From Staphylococcus croceilyticus (lineage in GTDB: Bacteria; Bacillota; Bacilli; Staphylococcales; Staphylococcaceae), in assembly GCF_002902575.1 (NCBI RefSeq), contig NZ_PPRD01000011.1, forward strand, positions 1 to 51,488: a stretch of DNA of 51,488 bases, written 5' to 3'. Below the pieces are notes generated by a model. That model had not been told where the DNA came from. It did not search any database and saw nothing but the letters and a program-made list of their open reading frames with translations. Of the stretch, positions 33,661 to 41,155 are shown in pieces. Within the stretch, counting starts at the first letter, position 1; each line of letters starts with the position of its first letter. The translations under genes and the position numbers were made by a program.

Positions 33661-33770
33661 TAATGTGTTAGGTAAACTAAAAACTTGTTTAATCTTACTA
33701 GACATTAATATTTATCTTCATATCTACATGTTATAACGCAAGTAACAAATATGATGCTAAGCATCACACT

Positions 33771-33800
33771 TTGCATTTCTTCACTAACTAGTGCTATAAT
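33771..33800 (+). promoter_or_regulatory. Promoter of the antitoxin RNA
   Basis: TTGCAT (33771-33776), an 18-bp spacer and TATAAT (33795-33800) make a strong sigma-A promoter placed to start a plus-strand RNA near 33807. Confidence 0.7.
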
Positions 33801-33806
33801 TCAATT

Positions 33807-33870
33807 AACAAGAATTCTAGTATGAATACACCAATCCCCTCACTACGGCAATAGTGAGGGGATTTTTTGG
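33807..33870 (+). ncRNA. Fst/SprA1AS-type antisense antitoxin RNA
   Basis: A predicted RNA of about 62 nt. It would start at about 33807 and end at the intrinsic terminator hairpin CCCCTCACTA/TAGTGAGGGG followed by six T. Its first 27 nt (AACAAGAATTCTAGTATGAA and onward) are complementary to the toxin mRNA around its start codon: the plus-strand copy at 33965-33992 is the same sequence with two single-base gaps and one C/T change. It has no open frame of note. Convergence on the toxin terminator matches the par/Fst design. The start site is predicted. Confidence 0.75.
33836..33868. terminator. Shared terminator of toxin and antitoxin
   Basis: CCCCTCACTA (33836-33845) pairs with TAGTGAGGGG (33852-33861) around a 6-nt loop, followed by A and six T on the plus strand. 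On the minus strand the same stem ends the toxin mRNA, without a strong U-tract. Confidence 0.85.
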
Positions 33871-33886
33871 GTGTGGCTATAGTCGC

Positions 33887-33982
33887 CTATTTATCATTGC
33901 GATTACGTAGCCAATACGTAAATAACGCAACAATACAACCACTGATGACTGTGGTCGTGATGTGAACAAGAATTTCTAGCAT
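33887..33982 (-). CDS. Fst/PepA1-family type I toxin peptide (31 residues)
   Basis: An unannotated 31-residue hydrophobic peptide. Segments: MLEILVHITTTVISGCIVAL then FTYWLRNRNDK. The pattern (short acidic N-end, HIxxxVISGCxxAxFxYWLxxR, basic C-end) matches S. aureus PepA1 (SprA1), which begins LIFVHIIAPVISG and ends SYWLSRRNTK, and the Fst family. It would insert into the membrane and depolarise it. GAGGAGGT lies eight bases before the ATG. Its mRNA is targeted by the antisense RNA described next to it. Similar genes usually sit on plasmids and as chromosomal copies. The charged C-terminus NRND ends at TAG. No neighbouring mobile element is visible. Confidence 0.85.
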   Translation of the reverse strand: MLEILVHITTTVISGCIVALFTYWLRNRNDK

Positions 33983-33994
33983 GAATAACACCTC

Positions 33995-34023
33995 CTCTCT
34001 GCGTCTAAATTGACGCCTGAGAG
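33995..34023 (-). promoter_or_regulatory. 5' hairpin in toxin mRNA covering the ribosome site
   Basis: GCGTC/GACGC (34001-34005 with 34012-34016) is extended by CTCTC/GAGAG (33995-33999 with 34019-34023) with a small internal bulge. It pairs the bases just upstream of, and partly overlapping, the purine-rich ribosome site, and would hinder translation. Confidence 0.65.
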
Positions 34024-34038
34024 ATAGGCGACTTATAT

Positions 34039-34044
34039 ATTATA
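34039..34044 (-). promoter_or_regulatory. Extended -10 promoter of the toxin
   Basis: On the minus strand TGGTATAAT gives an extended -10 (TATAAT at 34039-34044). The mRNA would begin near 34033, making its 5' end AGUCGCCUAU, which is exactly complementary to a stretch at the toxin stop codon. Confidence 0.65.
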
Positions 34045-34193
34045 CCATCTTCGAATTTACGATGCTCCTACTCACCCTACCAATGCAAACTTCAATTTTC
34101 TGTCCATTCATTTAATAAAACTTTTTTTATAACTTACAAATATTTGAAAAAACGATATAATGTAATTTACAAATCTTTTCAAGGAGATTCTAT

Positions 34194-35396
34194 ATGCAAA
34201 ATATAACAAGCACTAAACTCCCCTTGTTTTTAGTTATAATTTTAGGTAGCATGACTGCCTTTGGTCCAATGATTATTGATATGTATTCACTTGCGTTACC
34301 TACAGTGCAACATCACTTCGGCTCTTCTACTTCTGAAGTGCAACTGACTTTATCGTTCGCAATGATTGGATTAGCATTAGGACAATTTTTGTTAGGACCT
34401 TTAGCAGATGCGTTTGGATATAAAAGAACAGGCATTATCACTTTATGTATCTTTCTCTTAACCTCTGTCAGTTCCATCTTTGTAACTCACCTCTCGTTGT
34501 TTATCGTTATACGTTTGGTTCAAGGATTAACAGCAGGTGGTATTATTGTCATTGCTAAAGCATTTGCAGGCGAAAGATATACAGGTGACTTACTTGCTAA
34601 ATTTCTAGCTTCACTCATGGTGGTTAACGGTATTATAACGATTATTGCTCCCCTATTAGGTGGCTTATCACTAACACTAGGTTCATGGAGAATCATTTTC
34701 GTTATTCTAACTATTATTAGCCTAGTGATTCTAAGTGGCTTTGCGTTGAACATGCCTTCAACGGTTAATGAAGAACATCGCACGTTAAATTTTAAAGCCA
34801 TTTTCCTAGATTTCGGACAGTTGTTAAAAAAGCCAGGTTTCGTTATTCCTATGATCTTACAAGGTTTAACTTACGTCATGTTGTTTAGCTTTTCATCAGC
34901 TTCACCCTTTATCACTCAGAAAATTTATAATATGACACCTTTGCAATTTAGTGTAATGATTGCAATTAATGGCATAGGTCTTATAGTTGTCAGTCAAAGT
35001 GTCGCTATATTAGTTACATATATTGATCGTTATCGTTTGTTTATTTATTTAACTTTAATTCAAATTATCGGCGTTGTGTTGATTACAATGACCCTTCTTT
35101 TACATGGTCCTTTATGGATATTACTTGTCGCTTTCTTCTTAAATGTTTGTCCAGTAGCTTCAGTTGGTCCTCTTGGATTCTCTATGGCTATGGAAGAACG
35201 TACAGGCGGAAGTGGTAATGCTTCAAGTTTACTAGGGCTATTTCAATTTATTCTTGGCGGCATTATTTCTCCTTTAGTTGGTTTAAAAGGGGAATATAAT
35301 ATTATGCCGTATGTGCTAGTGATTACAATCACAGCTATATTATTAATCGTCCTTCAAGTGATTTATTTTAGACACCACAATCGAATAAATGCTTAG
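34194..35396 (+). CDS. Bcr/CflA-family MFS efflux transporter
   Basis: A 400-residue, 12-helix DHA1 pump of the Bcr/CflA (bicyclomycin/chloramphenicol) family. The motif A sequence QFLLGPLADAFGYKRTG (residues about 62-79) and the motif B-type IVIRLVQGLTAGGIIVIAKAF are plain. Substrate unknown; family members export drugs, sulfathiazole or cysteine/related metabolites. It has an RBS AAGGAG and its own plus-strand terminator (35402-35452). No regulator is next to it. It is 211 bp from the toxin start. Confidence 0.85.
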   Translation: MQNITSTKLPLFLVIILGSMTAFGPMIIDMYSLALPTVQHHFGSSTSEVQLTLSFAMIGLALGQFLLGPLADAFGYKRTGIITLCIFLLTSVSSIFVTHLSLFIVIRLVQGLTAGGIIVIAKAFAGERYTGDLLAKFLASLMVVNGIITIIAPLLGGLSLTLGSWRIIFVILTIISLVILSGFALNMPSTVNEEHRTLNFKAIFLDFGQLLKKPGFVIPMILQGLTYVMLFSFSSASPFITQKIYNMTPLQFSVMIAINGIGLIVVSQSVAILVTYIDRYRLFIYLTLIQIIGVVLITMTLLLHGPLWILLVAFFLNVCPVASVGPLGFSMAMEERTGGSGNASSLLGLFQFILGGIISPLVGLKGEYNIMPYVLVITITAILLIVLQVIYFRHHNRINA

Positions 35397-35401
35397 ACTC
35401 A

Positions 35402-35452
35402 TTAGGGCAAAGAAATCTTAATAAATTAGATTACTTTGCCTTTTTTATTTAT
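35402..35452 (+). terminator. Terminator after the Bcr/CflA transporter gene
   Basis: AGGGCAAAG-AAATC pairs with GATTACTTTGCCT in an imperfect stem, followed by TTTTTT on the plus strand. Confidence 0.65.
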
Positions 35453-35560
35453 TCATCATTTTGTTATAACTTTTCGACAAATACATGACATCTAACTTCC
35501 CCCTCTCTATAAAAAAATAATTATTTTATATAATAGCCAATGTATAAAGGAGGAATTGAA

Positions 35561-36232
35561 ATGATTAACAAAGATTCAATAGTAGCAAATATTGTCACTC
35601 AACAACCTTTGGCAGCAGATGTCTTTAGACAATATGGTATCGATTTCTGTTGTGGTGGCAACATTTCAATTGAGGAAGCAGTTCAAAATAAAAAAGTGGA
35701 TGCTGAAACACTTCTAAATAAACTTAATGCATTACCAGTCTCACAACCTGGAGGTATTAGCGTTGAATATCTCGATGCGCCTTCATTAATTCAATATATT
35801 CAATCACGTTTCCACCAAACTATACGTGAAGAGTTTAAAAACCTTTCCCCTTACGTTACTAAAGTAGCGAGAGTACATGGCGAAAGATTTCCATATCTAT
35901 TAGAATTACAAGATTTATATCGTCAATTTAGAGATGGCATGTTGGAACATATGGCTGAAGAAGATGAACAAGCTTTTCCAAAATTAATTGAAATCTCAAA
36001 AGGCCATGAGGTAGAAAATGCAGATCAGATTATTCAAAGCTTAGTGGATGACCATACTCAAACAGGTCAATTACTTCAATCTATGCGTGAATTAACTAAC
36101 GATTATCAACCTCCGCAAGAAGCTTGTACAACATGGCGTTTAGTGTATAACCGTCTTGAGAATTTAGAACGTGAAACCCACGAACATGTACATCTTGAAA
36201 ATCACGTTTTATTCAACAAATTTACAAGTTAA
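35561..36232 (+). CDS. scdA: Iron-sulfur cluster repair di-iron protein ScdA (RIC family)
   Basis: A 223-residue protein that restores Fe-S clusters after nitrosative or oxidative damage. The N-terminal DUF542 segment includes GIDFCCGGN with C30-C31. The hemerythrin-like domain has spaced His/Glu residues that bind the di-iron centre: SRFHQTIREEF, HGERFP, LEHMAEEDE, VDDHTQTG and THEHVHLENH. The start is the ATG at 35561 (RBS AGGAGG); an in-frame ATG at 35540 precedes that ribosome site. In S. aureus scdA sits beside lytSR, not here, so the locus is different. The next gene, a methyltransferase, begins 21 bp downstream and is probably cotranscribed. Nitrite reduction in this island makes NO stress likely. 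Confidence 0.92.
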   Translation: MINKDSIVANIVTQQPLAADVFRQYGIDFCCGGNISIEEAVQNKKVDAETLLNKLNALPVSQPGGISVEYLDAPSLIQYIQSRFHQTIREEFKNLSPYVTKVARVHGERFPYLLELQDLYRQFRDGMLEHMAEEDEQAFPKLIEISKGHEVENADQIIQSLVDDHTQTGQLLQSMRELTNDYQPPQEACTTWRLVYNRLENLERETHEHVHLENHVLFNKFTS

Positions 36233-36252
36233 TAAATGCGAGGTGTTAATGA

Positions 36253-37014
36253 ATGGGAAATAAGAAACTAGCAGGCCACACCTTCTTAGCTACATTAGGT
36301 AAAAAAAGGTTGCGCCCAGGTGGTAAAGTAGCTACGGATTGGCTTATTCAAAAGGGACATTTTTCAAAAGAAAAGAACGTTCTAGAAGTAGCATGTAACA
36401 TGTGTACGACATCAATTGAACTGGCCAAAACATATCACTGTCATATTGAAGGTGTAGATTTAAATAACAAAGCCTTAGAACAAGGTCGAAGAAATGTCGC
36501 CAAACATCATTTAGAGAAGTATATTCATTTAACACAAGCTAACGCTTCGAAACTACCATTTGAAGATAATAGCTTTGATATTATCTTGAATGAAGCGATG
36601 CTTACAATGTTGCCTATAGCAATGAAAGAAAAAGTACTTCAAGAATATTACCGCGTGCTTAAACCAAATGGCATTCTACTTACACACGATATTACGATTG
36701 TTAATCGCCCACTTAAAGAACAAGTAATCACTGAACTCAGTGACGCCATTAATGTAAAGGTAACGCCTTTAACTACAGAACATTGGTATCAACTTTATCA
36801 ATCAGCAGGGTTTAGCATGATTGAATCTCATACAGGCACATTGTCATTAATGTCGCCCCTTGGCATGATGAGAGATGAAGGTTTGGTAGGCACACTTAAG
36901 ATCATTAAAAATGCCTTAAAACCTGCTAATCGTCCGATGTTCTTTAAAATGTTCAAAACAATGCGCAGACATAAAAATAACATGAACTATATCGTTCATG
37001 CTGTTCGAAAATAA
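36253..37014 (+). CDS. Class I SAM-dependent methyltransferase
   Basis: A 253-residue Rossmann-fold methyltransferase of the Methyltransf_11/25 group. Motif I reads VLEVACNMCTTSIELAK instead of the common D/E-x-G-x-G-x-G, with cysteines where glycines are usual. The remaining motifs are regular: GVDLNNKALEQGRRN, NASKLPFEDNSFDIILNEAML (motif II/post-II) and EYYRVLKPNGILLTHD. The C-terminal half is basic. RBS GAGGTG. It follows scdA by 21 bp. The methyl acceptor is unknown; the genomic pairing with scdA suggests a role around metal or redox stress, an inference only. Confidence 0.82.
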   Translation: MGNKKLAGHTFLATLGKKRLRPGGKVATDWLIQKGHFSKEKNVLEVACNMCTTSIELAKTYHCHIEGVDLNNKALEQGRRNVAKHHLEKYIHLTQANASKLPFEDNSFDIILNEAMLTMLPIAMKEKVLQEYYRVLKPNGILLTHDITIVNRPLKEQVITELSDAINVKVTPLTTEHWYQLYQSAGFSMIESHTGTLSLMSPLGMMRDEGLVGTLKIIKNALKPANRPMFFKMFKTMRRHKNNMNYIVHAVRK

Positions 37015-37023
37015 TTGCTTCAA

Positions 37024-37077
37024 ACATGATTCCATTGTAACTTATCTTCCCATAAACAACTCACAATGGAATCATGT
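37024..37077. terminator. Convergent terminator after the methyltransferase
   Basis: ACATGATTCCATTGT (37024-37038) pairs with its complement at 37063-37077 around a 24-nt loop. It lacks a long T-run on either side but is placed between convergent genes. Confidence 0.65.
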
Positions 37078-37090
37078 TCTTATTTAAAAA

Positions 37091-37567
37091 TTAGCGAGAA
37101 ATAGGCATCCAAATTTCTGTAATATAATCATCGCTATGAGTATTTCCCGGTAAATAATGTTCAAGAAGTGGCATAGATTTAACTGTGACATCAAGATGTG
37201 GTAATACATTTTGATGGATGTGTGCGAGAGTTGTTTTAACAGCTTTAGGAACTTTACCCACAGCATTAAAAACAATATATGTTTGAGCCTCTAATTCAAT
37301 TATTTCATAAGTCCCCTCATTGTAACCATCTGTATTTGTAGGTACGCCAATCATATATTCCATTTCTCCGTTGTCTAGCGAATAACAAATACCTAATATT
37401 CCAGATAATTTATGATTACTTTTTTCGATTATTTTTTCAGTTAATTGTTTATCGTTTACTTCTTGCCAAAAGTCAGGAATGCCTTGTTGCATTTCTTTTC
37501 CATTATTAAATCTTCGTTTTATTCCTACAAACTTTAATTTTTCTAAATCTATAAATCGGTAGTCCAT
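37091..37567 (-). CDS. GyrI-like/AraC effector-binding domain protein
   Basis: A 158-residue stand-alone effector-binding (GyrI-like) domain, the ligand-sensing half of BmrR/Rob regulators without a DNA-binding part. Family signs: GIKRRFNNGKEMQQGIPDFWQEV at the start, GICYSLDNGEMEYMIGVP and the closing ...EHYLPGNTHSDDYITEIWMPI, with an acidic residue in EIWMPI at the canonical ligand position. It may bind a hydrophobic cation or be a SBD protein that modulates a partner. It is divergent from a C39-like protease, and the shared promoter region carries a symmetric inverted repeat. Confidence 0.75.
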   Translation of the reverse strand: MDYRFIDLEKLKFVGIKRRFNNGKEMQQGIPDFWQEVNDKQLTEKIIEKSNHKLSGILGICYSLDNGEMEYMIGVPTNTDGYNEGTYEIIELEAQTYIVFNAVGKVPKAVKTTLAHIHQNVLPHLDVTVKSMPLLEHYLPGNTHSDDYITEIWMPISR

Positions 37568-37615
37568 TTTGCCCTCCTTTTCAGAAAATCAAAAATTCGA
37601 ATTTCTTTCTTAACT

Positions 37616-37667
37616 ATTATATACCCAGTTCAAATTGATATACGAAAGACTTATGAGGGTATATAAT
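37616..37667. promoter_or_regulatory. Symmetric divergent promoter region
   Basis: ATTATATACCC (37616-37626) and GGGTATATAAT (37657-37667) form a perfect 11-bp inverted repeat separated by 30 bp. Each arm contains a TATAAT -10 reading outward, so the minus-strand GyrI-like gene and the plus-strand protease gene appear to have mirrored promoters with overlapping -35 regions. Single regulator binding to both arms is plausible. Confidence 0.6.
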
Positions 37668-37726
37668 GGATTTACTTTAAATAGAACGTGCGCAACATGT
37701 TACGAGTGAATGAAGGAGAAACAATT

Positions 37727-38338
37727 ATGAAAAAAACCATCTTGCCTGTCAAACCGATTAGCCAATTATTTCCGATTCCAATGGTTATGGGATGTGAAGG
37801 CGTTTCAGCAGCTATGTTACTTCAATATAATCATTATGATATTAAGTCAACAGACATTATGAAACATTGGCCTACGCATCCGAATAATCCTCATAAAGGT
37901 TATGTCGGTCATCAACTATTGATTAAATTCGGACATCATCAAACCATCTTCCCAGATGCTTATGTTCCCTATTTACAAACGTTTGACGACCGCTTCGTTG
38001 ACGGTACTGGTACAGATTTGACCGAATTAGAAGATATTATCGACCAAGGCCAACCTATTATTATGTATCATACTAGTCTCGGCGATGCACCTAGTCGCAG
38101 AACATTTAAATTTGATAATACAACGACCGAGTTAGTTTCTAATATTCACGTAACATTATTAATTGGCTATGACGAGAATTATTACTATTATATTGATCCG
38201 TTATGGAGTCATGTATTTCGTAAATTTATCTTCCCTGCCATTATTCCAAATCGTTTCCAAGTCATTAAGATAGGTAAAAAAATATTGGAACGTAGTTTTA
38301 ATGAACCTGGTAAGAAGTGTATTTATCTTCAACCATAA
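37727..38338 (+). CDS. C39-like cysteine peptidase family protein
   Basis: A 203-residue papain-like fold protein of the C39_2/YvpB group. Catalytic candidates are C23 (MVMGCEGVSAAM), H141 (VSNIHVTLLIGYDE) and D157 (YYYYIDPLW). The start is the ATG at 37727, after AAGGAGA; an in-frame reading from 37688 would include that site. No clear signal peptide is visible, so location is uncertain. Relatives cut double-glycine leaders or act on cell-surface proteins, but the domain is also found without known substrate. It lies between divergent GyrI-like and convergent phosphoesterase genes. Confidence 0.75.
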   Translation: MKKTILPVKPISQLFPIPMVMGCEGVSAAMLLQYNHYDIKSTDIMKHWPTHPNNPHKGYVGHQLLIKFGHHQTIFPDAYVPYLQTFDDRFVDGTGTDLTELEDIIDQGQPIIMYHTSLGDAPSRRTFKFDNTTTELVSNIHVTLLIGYDENYYYYIDPLWSHVFRKFIFPAIIPNRFQVIKIGKKILERSFNEPGKKCIYLQP

Positions 38339-38343
38339 TAAAT

Positions 38344-38387
38344 CCTCGCTAAGTAATCTTTTCGAATGACTACTTAGCGAGGTATTT
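38344..38387. terminator. Bidirectional terminator before the phosphoesterase gene
   Basis: CCTCGCTAAGTA (38344-38355) pairs with TACTTAGCGAGG (38371-38382), then T-rich sequence on the plus strand. Confidence 0.75.
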
Positions 38388-38401
38388 TCATTTTCCATCT
38401 T

Positions 38402-39211
38402 TTAAATATCGAAATCCATTAAGGCGTGATTCATTTCTGTGTCTATATCATCTGTGCGCCATTCACGTCGATAGCCCAAGCAAGGACACATATAGGTAAT
38501 GCCTTTATCGACGATGGCCTTACGGAAATGAACATGGCCCATAATACTATACTGAATTGGATAGCTTTGATATAAACTATCAAAGTCACGCGTACCAATA
38601 AATGCATTGAAGAAATCGAATATTCTATGCGGTGTTGGCACAACAAATTGAGGATGCGTCACAATATGCGTCATTAAAATAATGTTCTTATCACTTACGC
38701 TTGCCAAATCTTTTGCAGTTTGCGTTGCTGCCAATTGAGAGAACGTTCTATCATCTGTTTGCCAATCTATCTTCACCTTATCTTGCCATGTTGCCCCGTA
38801 ATATTTGCCTCGTTCAATACGTTCAAGATCAAACTTATCATCGGCATAACTGTAATCGTACCAAGCTGTATGACCGACAATCGCCCATTCATCATTAATC
38901 ACATAAGGCTTTCCGATTAAACATTCTGGTTGCTTAGCATAGAATTCATAAATCTCTTTAGAAGTAATCGTATCATCGGGCGCCCAATAATCGTGATTTC
39001 CAGGCACAAATAATACTGGAATAGATATATTATGTTTTAACTCACGAATAAACTGACAGCTTTCTTGAAAATGATTGGATATATCGCCAGCGATTAATAA
39101 TATATCTATATTTCGTTTTAAAACAACACGTGTAAGCGATTCTAAATAAGCTTGCGCATCCAGTTTAGGATTTCGATCAATATGCAAGTCTGATATGGCT
39201 CCAATTTTCAT
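38402..39211 (-). CDS. Metallophosphoesterase (calcineurin-like)
   Basis: A 269-residue calcineurin-superfamily hydrolase. The five metal-site motifs are in order: ISDLHID (D8, H10), AGDISNH, VPGNHDYWAPD, MTHIVTHP and MGHVHFRK, so the two-metal site is complete. The start is the ATG at 39211; the ORF extends to 39250 but lacks an RBS there. It is cytoplasmic. Its substrate (nucleotide, phosphodiester or phosphoprotein) is not indicated. It is transcribed alone between the C39-like protease and the permease gene. Confidence 0.82.
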   Translation of the reverse strand: MKIGAISDLHIDRNPKLDAQAYLESLTRVVLKRNIDILLIAGDISNHFQESCQFIRELKHNISIPVLFVPGNHDYWAPDDTITSKEIYEFYAKQPECLIGKPYVINDEWAIVGHTAWYDYSYADDKFDLERIERGKYYGATWQDKVKIDWQTDDRTFSQLAATQTAKDLASVSDKNIILMTHIVTHPQFVVPTPHRIFDFFNAFIGTRDFDSLYQSYPIQYSIMGHVHFRKAIVDKGITYMCPCLGYRREWRTDDIDTEMNHALMDFDI

Positions 39212-39540
39212 ATACTTGTCCCTCTTACTCAATAATTTATTAAGTTTCAATTATTATGTCACATAAACTTTTAAATTTAAATTATTCTGATTATTGCATT
39301 TTAATAAATATATTTGTATTTCTAAAAATTAAGAGTATAATAAAAATAACTTTTAGCAATGACACATATTTTAATAAAATTAAAAGTTAACACCATTTAA
39401 ATAACAGAATATTCAAACTATTACATACTACCGTTTATCTAATCGTACACTCATCTGTTAAAAGTGGAAATTTAAATACTAAAATAAGAAAGCGTTTTCA
39501 CAAAAGATTATGAACTCCATGCTTTCTGAGGAGGAAGTAT
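39212..39540. other. 329-bp AT-rich intergenic stretch before cycA
   Basis: AT-rich sequence between divergent genes. Only one candidate site is evident, a cre-like sequence at 39487-39500. I see no hairpin strong enough to call and no small gene. Confidence 0.6.
39487..39500 (+). promoter_or_regulatory. Possible cre (CcpA) site upstream of cycA
   Basis: AGAAAGCGTTTTCA matches the cre core TGNAARCGNWWWCA with one mismatch (first base). It lies about 40 bp upstream of the permease start, so CcpA could repress it when good carbon sources are present. Confidence 0.45.
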
Positions 39541-40941
39541 ATGGCAAGACAGTTAGAGAGAGAATTAAGTAACAGACACATTCAGTTAATTGCAATTGGT
39601 GGCGCTATTGGAACAGGTTTATTCTTAGGTTCTGGGCAAACAATTTCTTTAACAGGGCCTTCATTATTAATCACTTATATGATTATTGGTATGGTGCTCT
39701 TTGCGTTTATGAGAGCCTTAGGAGAATTATTATTAAGTAATACACGCTTTAATTCATTTGTAGATATTGCAAATGAATACATCGGACCTTTTGGAGGCTT
39801 CGTTATTGGCTGGACGTACTGGCTTTCTTGGATTGCTTCAAGTATGTCTGATTTAACAGCCATGGGACAATATTTTAGTTTCTGGTTCCCACAAGTACCT
39901 CACTGGATTACGGTTCTATTTATTGTACTTATGCTTATTTCATTTAATATGCTTGGTGCTAAATTATTCGGTGAATTAGAGTTTTGGTTCTCAATTATTA
40001 AAATCGTAACTATCATTGCGATGATTATTGTAGGACTTGTGATGGTCTTCTTCTCATTCAGAACTTCATATGGACATGCCTCTTTTGGTAACTTAACCAA
40101 TCATGGCGGTATCTTCCCTAATGGTCCATTTGGTTTCTTAATGGCATTTCAAATTGCTGTTTATTCATTTATTGGAATTGAGTTAATCGGAGTTACTGCC
40201 GGAGAAACAAAAGATCCAAGAAATGTTATTCCTAAAGCCATTAATAATGTACCAGTGCGTATCTTATTATTCTATGTTGGTGGCTTATTAGTCATCATGT
40301 CCGTTATTCCATGGAATAAAATTCATTCAGATAGCAGTCCATTTGTGACAATGTTTAGTTTAATTGGTTTACCTTTCGCAGCAGGATTAGTTAACTTTGT
40401 AGTTTTAACTGCAGCTGCTTCAGCAACAAACAGTGGTATTTATTCAAATAGCCGAATTTTATTTGGTTTAGCTAAACAAGGTTTAGGACCTAAAGTATTA
40501 AGTAAAACAAATCATAATAGTGTGCCATACTTATCTATGTTAGTGTCGTCTGGCGTATTACTTGCAGCCGCTTTACTCAACTTTATCTTCCCTAATGCGA
40601 TGCAATTATTTATTTACGTTACTACACTATCAACCGTCCTCTTTTTAGTTGTATGGGCTATGATCATTATTTCTTACATTATTTATGTACGTAAAAATCC
40701 TGAAGAACATCGTAAGAATAAATTCAAATTATTCGGTGGACAAGCAATGGCGTATGTTGTCCTAACATTCTTCTTCTTTGTCTTTATCTTATTGTTCTTT
40801 AGCGCAGATACAAGAATGGCAGTATTTATTTCACCGTTCTGGTTCATTTTCTTATTCTTCTTATATAAAAAATATAAACAGAATGCAGAAGCATTGGCAG
40901 AGCGCACACGTAAACAAGGACGTAACTCTATTACCTACTAA
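39541..40941 (+). CDS. cycA: D-serine/D-alanine/glycine permease, CycA type
   Basis: A 466-residue, 12-helix APC amino-acid permease. The N-terminus LERELSNRHIQLIAIGGAIGTGLFLGSGQTISLTGPS is nearly the same pattern as E. coli CycA, and MRALGELLLSN, GWTYWLSW and FGELEFWFSIIKI are also matched. S. aureus calls the equivalent AapA. It imports alanine, glycine and D-amino acids with protons, feeding cell-wall synthesis. RBS GAGGAGG. It has its own terminator at 40964-41005 and a cre-like site upstream. Length is normal. Confidence 0.88.
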   Translation: MARQLERELSNRHIQLIAIGGAIGTGLFLGSGQTISLTGPSLLITYMIIGMVLFAFMRALGELLLSNTRFNSFVDIANEYIGPFGGFVIGWTYWLSWIASSMSDLTAMGQYFSFWFPQVPHWITVLFIVLMLISFNMLGAKLFGELEFWFSIIKIVTIIAMIIVGLVMVFFSFRTSYGHASFGNLTNHGGIFPNGPFGFLMAFQIAVYSFIGIELIGVTAGETKDPRNVIPKAINNVPVRILLFYVGGLLVIMSVIPWNKIHSDSSPFVTMFSLIGLPFAAGLVNFVVLTAAASATNSGIYSNSRILFGLAKQGLGPKVLSKTNHNSVPYLSMLVSSGVLLAAALLNFIFPNAMQLFIYVTTLSTVLFLVVWAMIIISYIIYVRKNPEEHRKNKFKLFGGQAMAYVVLTFFFFVFILLFFSADTRMAVFISPFWFIFLFFLYKKYKQNAEALAERTRKQGRNSITY

Positions 40942-40963
40942 ATTTATGACTTACTATCTATCT

Positions 40964-41005
40964 TAGCGAAGTACATTCAAATGCGATTGTACTTCGCTAT
41001 TTTTT
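40964..41005 (+). terminator. Terminator after cycA
   Basis: TAGCGAAGTAC (40964-40974) pairs with GTACTTCGCTA (40989-40999), followed by a run of T. Confidence 0.9.
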
Positions 41006-41155
41006 AGTTTAGGCTAAGATTTTTAAAGGTAGAATGTATAGAACAAAATAAGTTAAATTAAAAATTCTTTTGTACCGTAGTCATACTTTTTTGATAGCTT
41101 ATTTAACATCATGTAAAATAATACTATTATAAAAAATTTAATAAAGGAGTTATAT

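Larger units (their letters stand above)
33661..34193. other. 533-bp gap containing a type I toxin-antitoxin locus
   Basis: The long ORFs leave this stretch empty, but it holds a plus-strand promoter and small RNA (33771-33870), a 31-residue toxin gene on the minus strand (33887-33982) and its promoter (34039-34044). From 33661 to 33770 I see only AT-rich sequence. From 34046 to 34193 lies the promoter region of the next gene. Confidence 0.85.
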
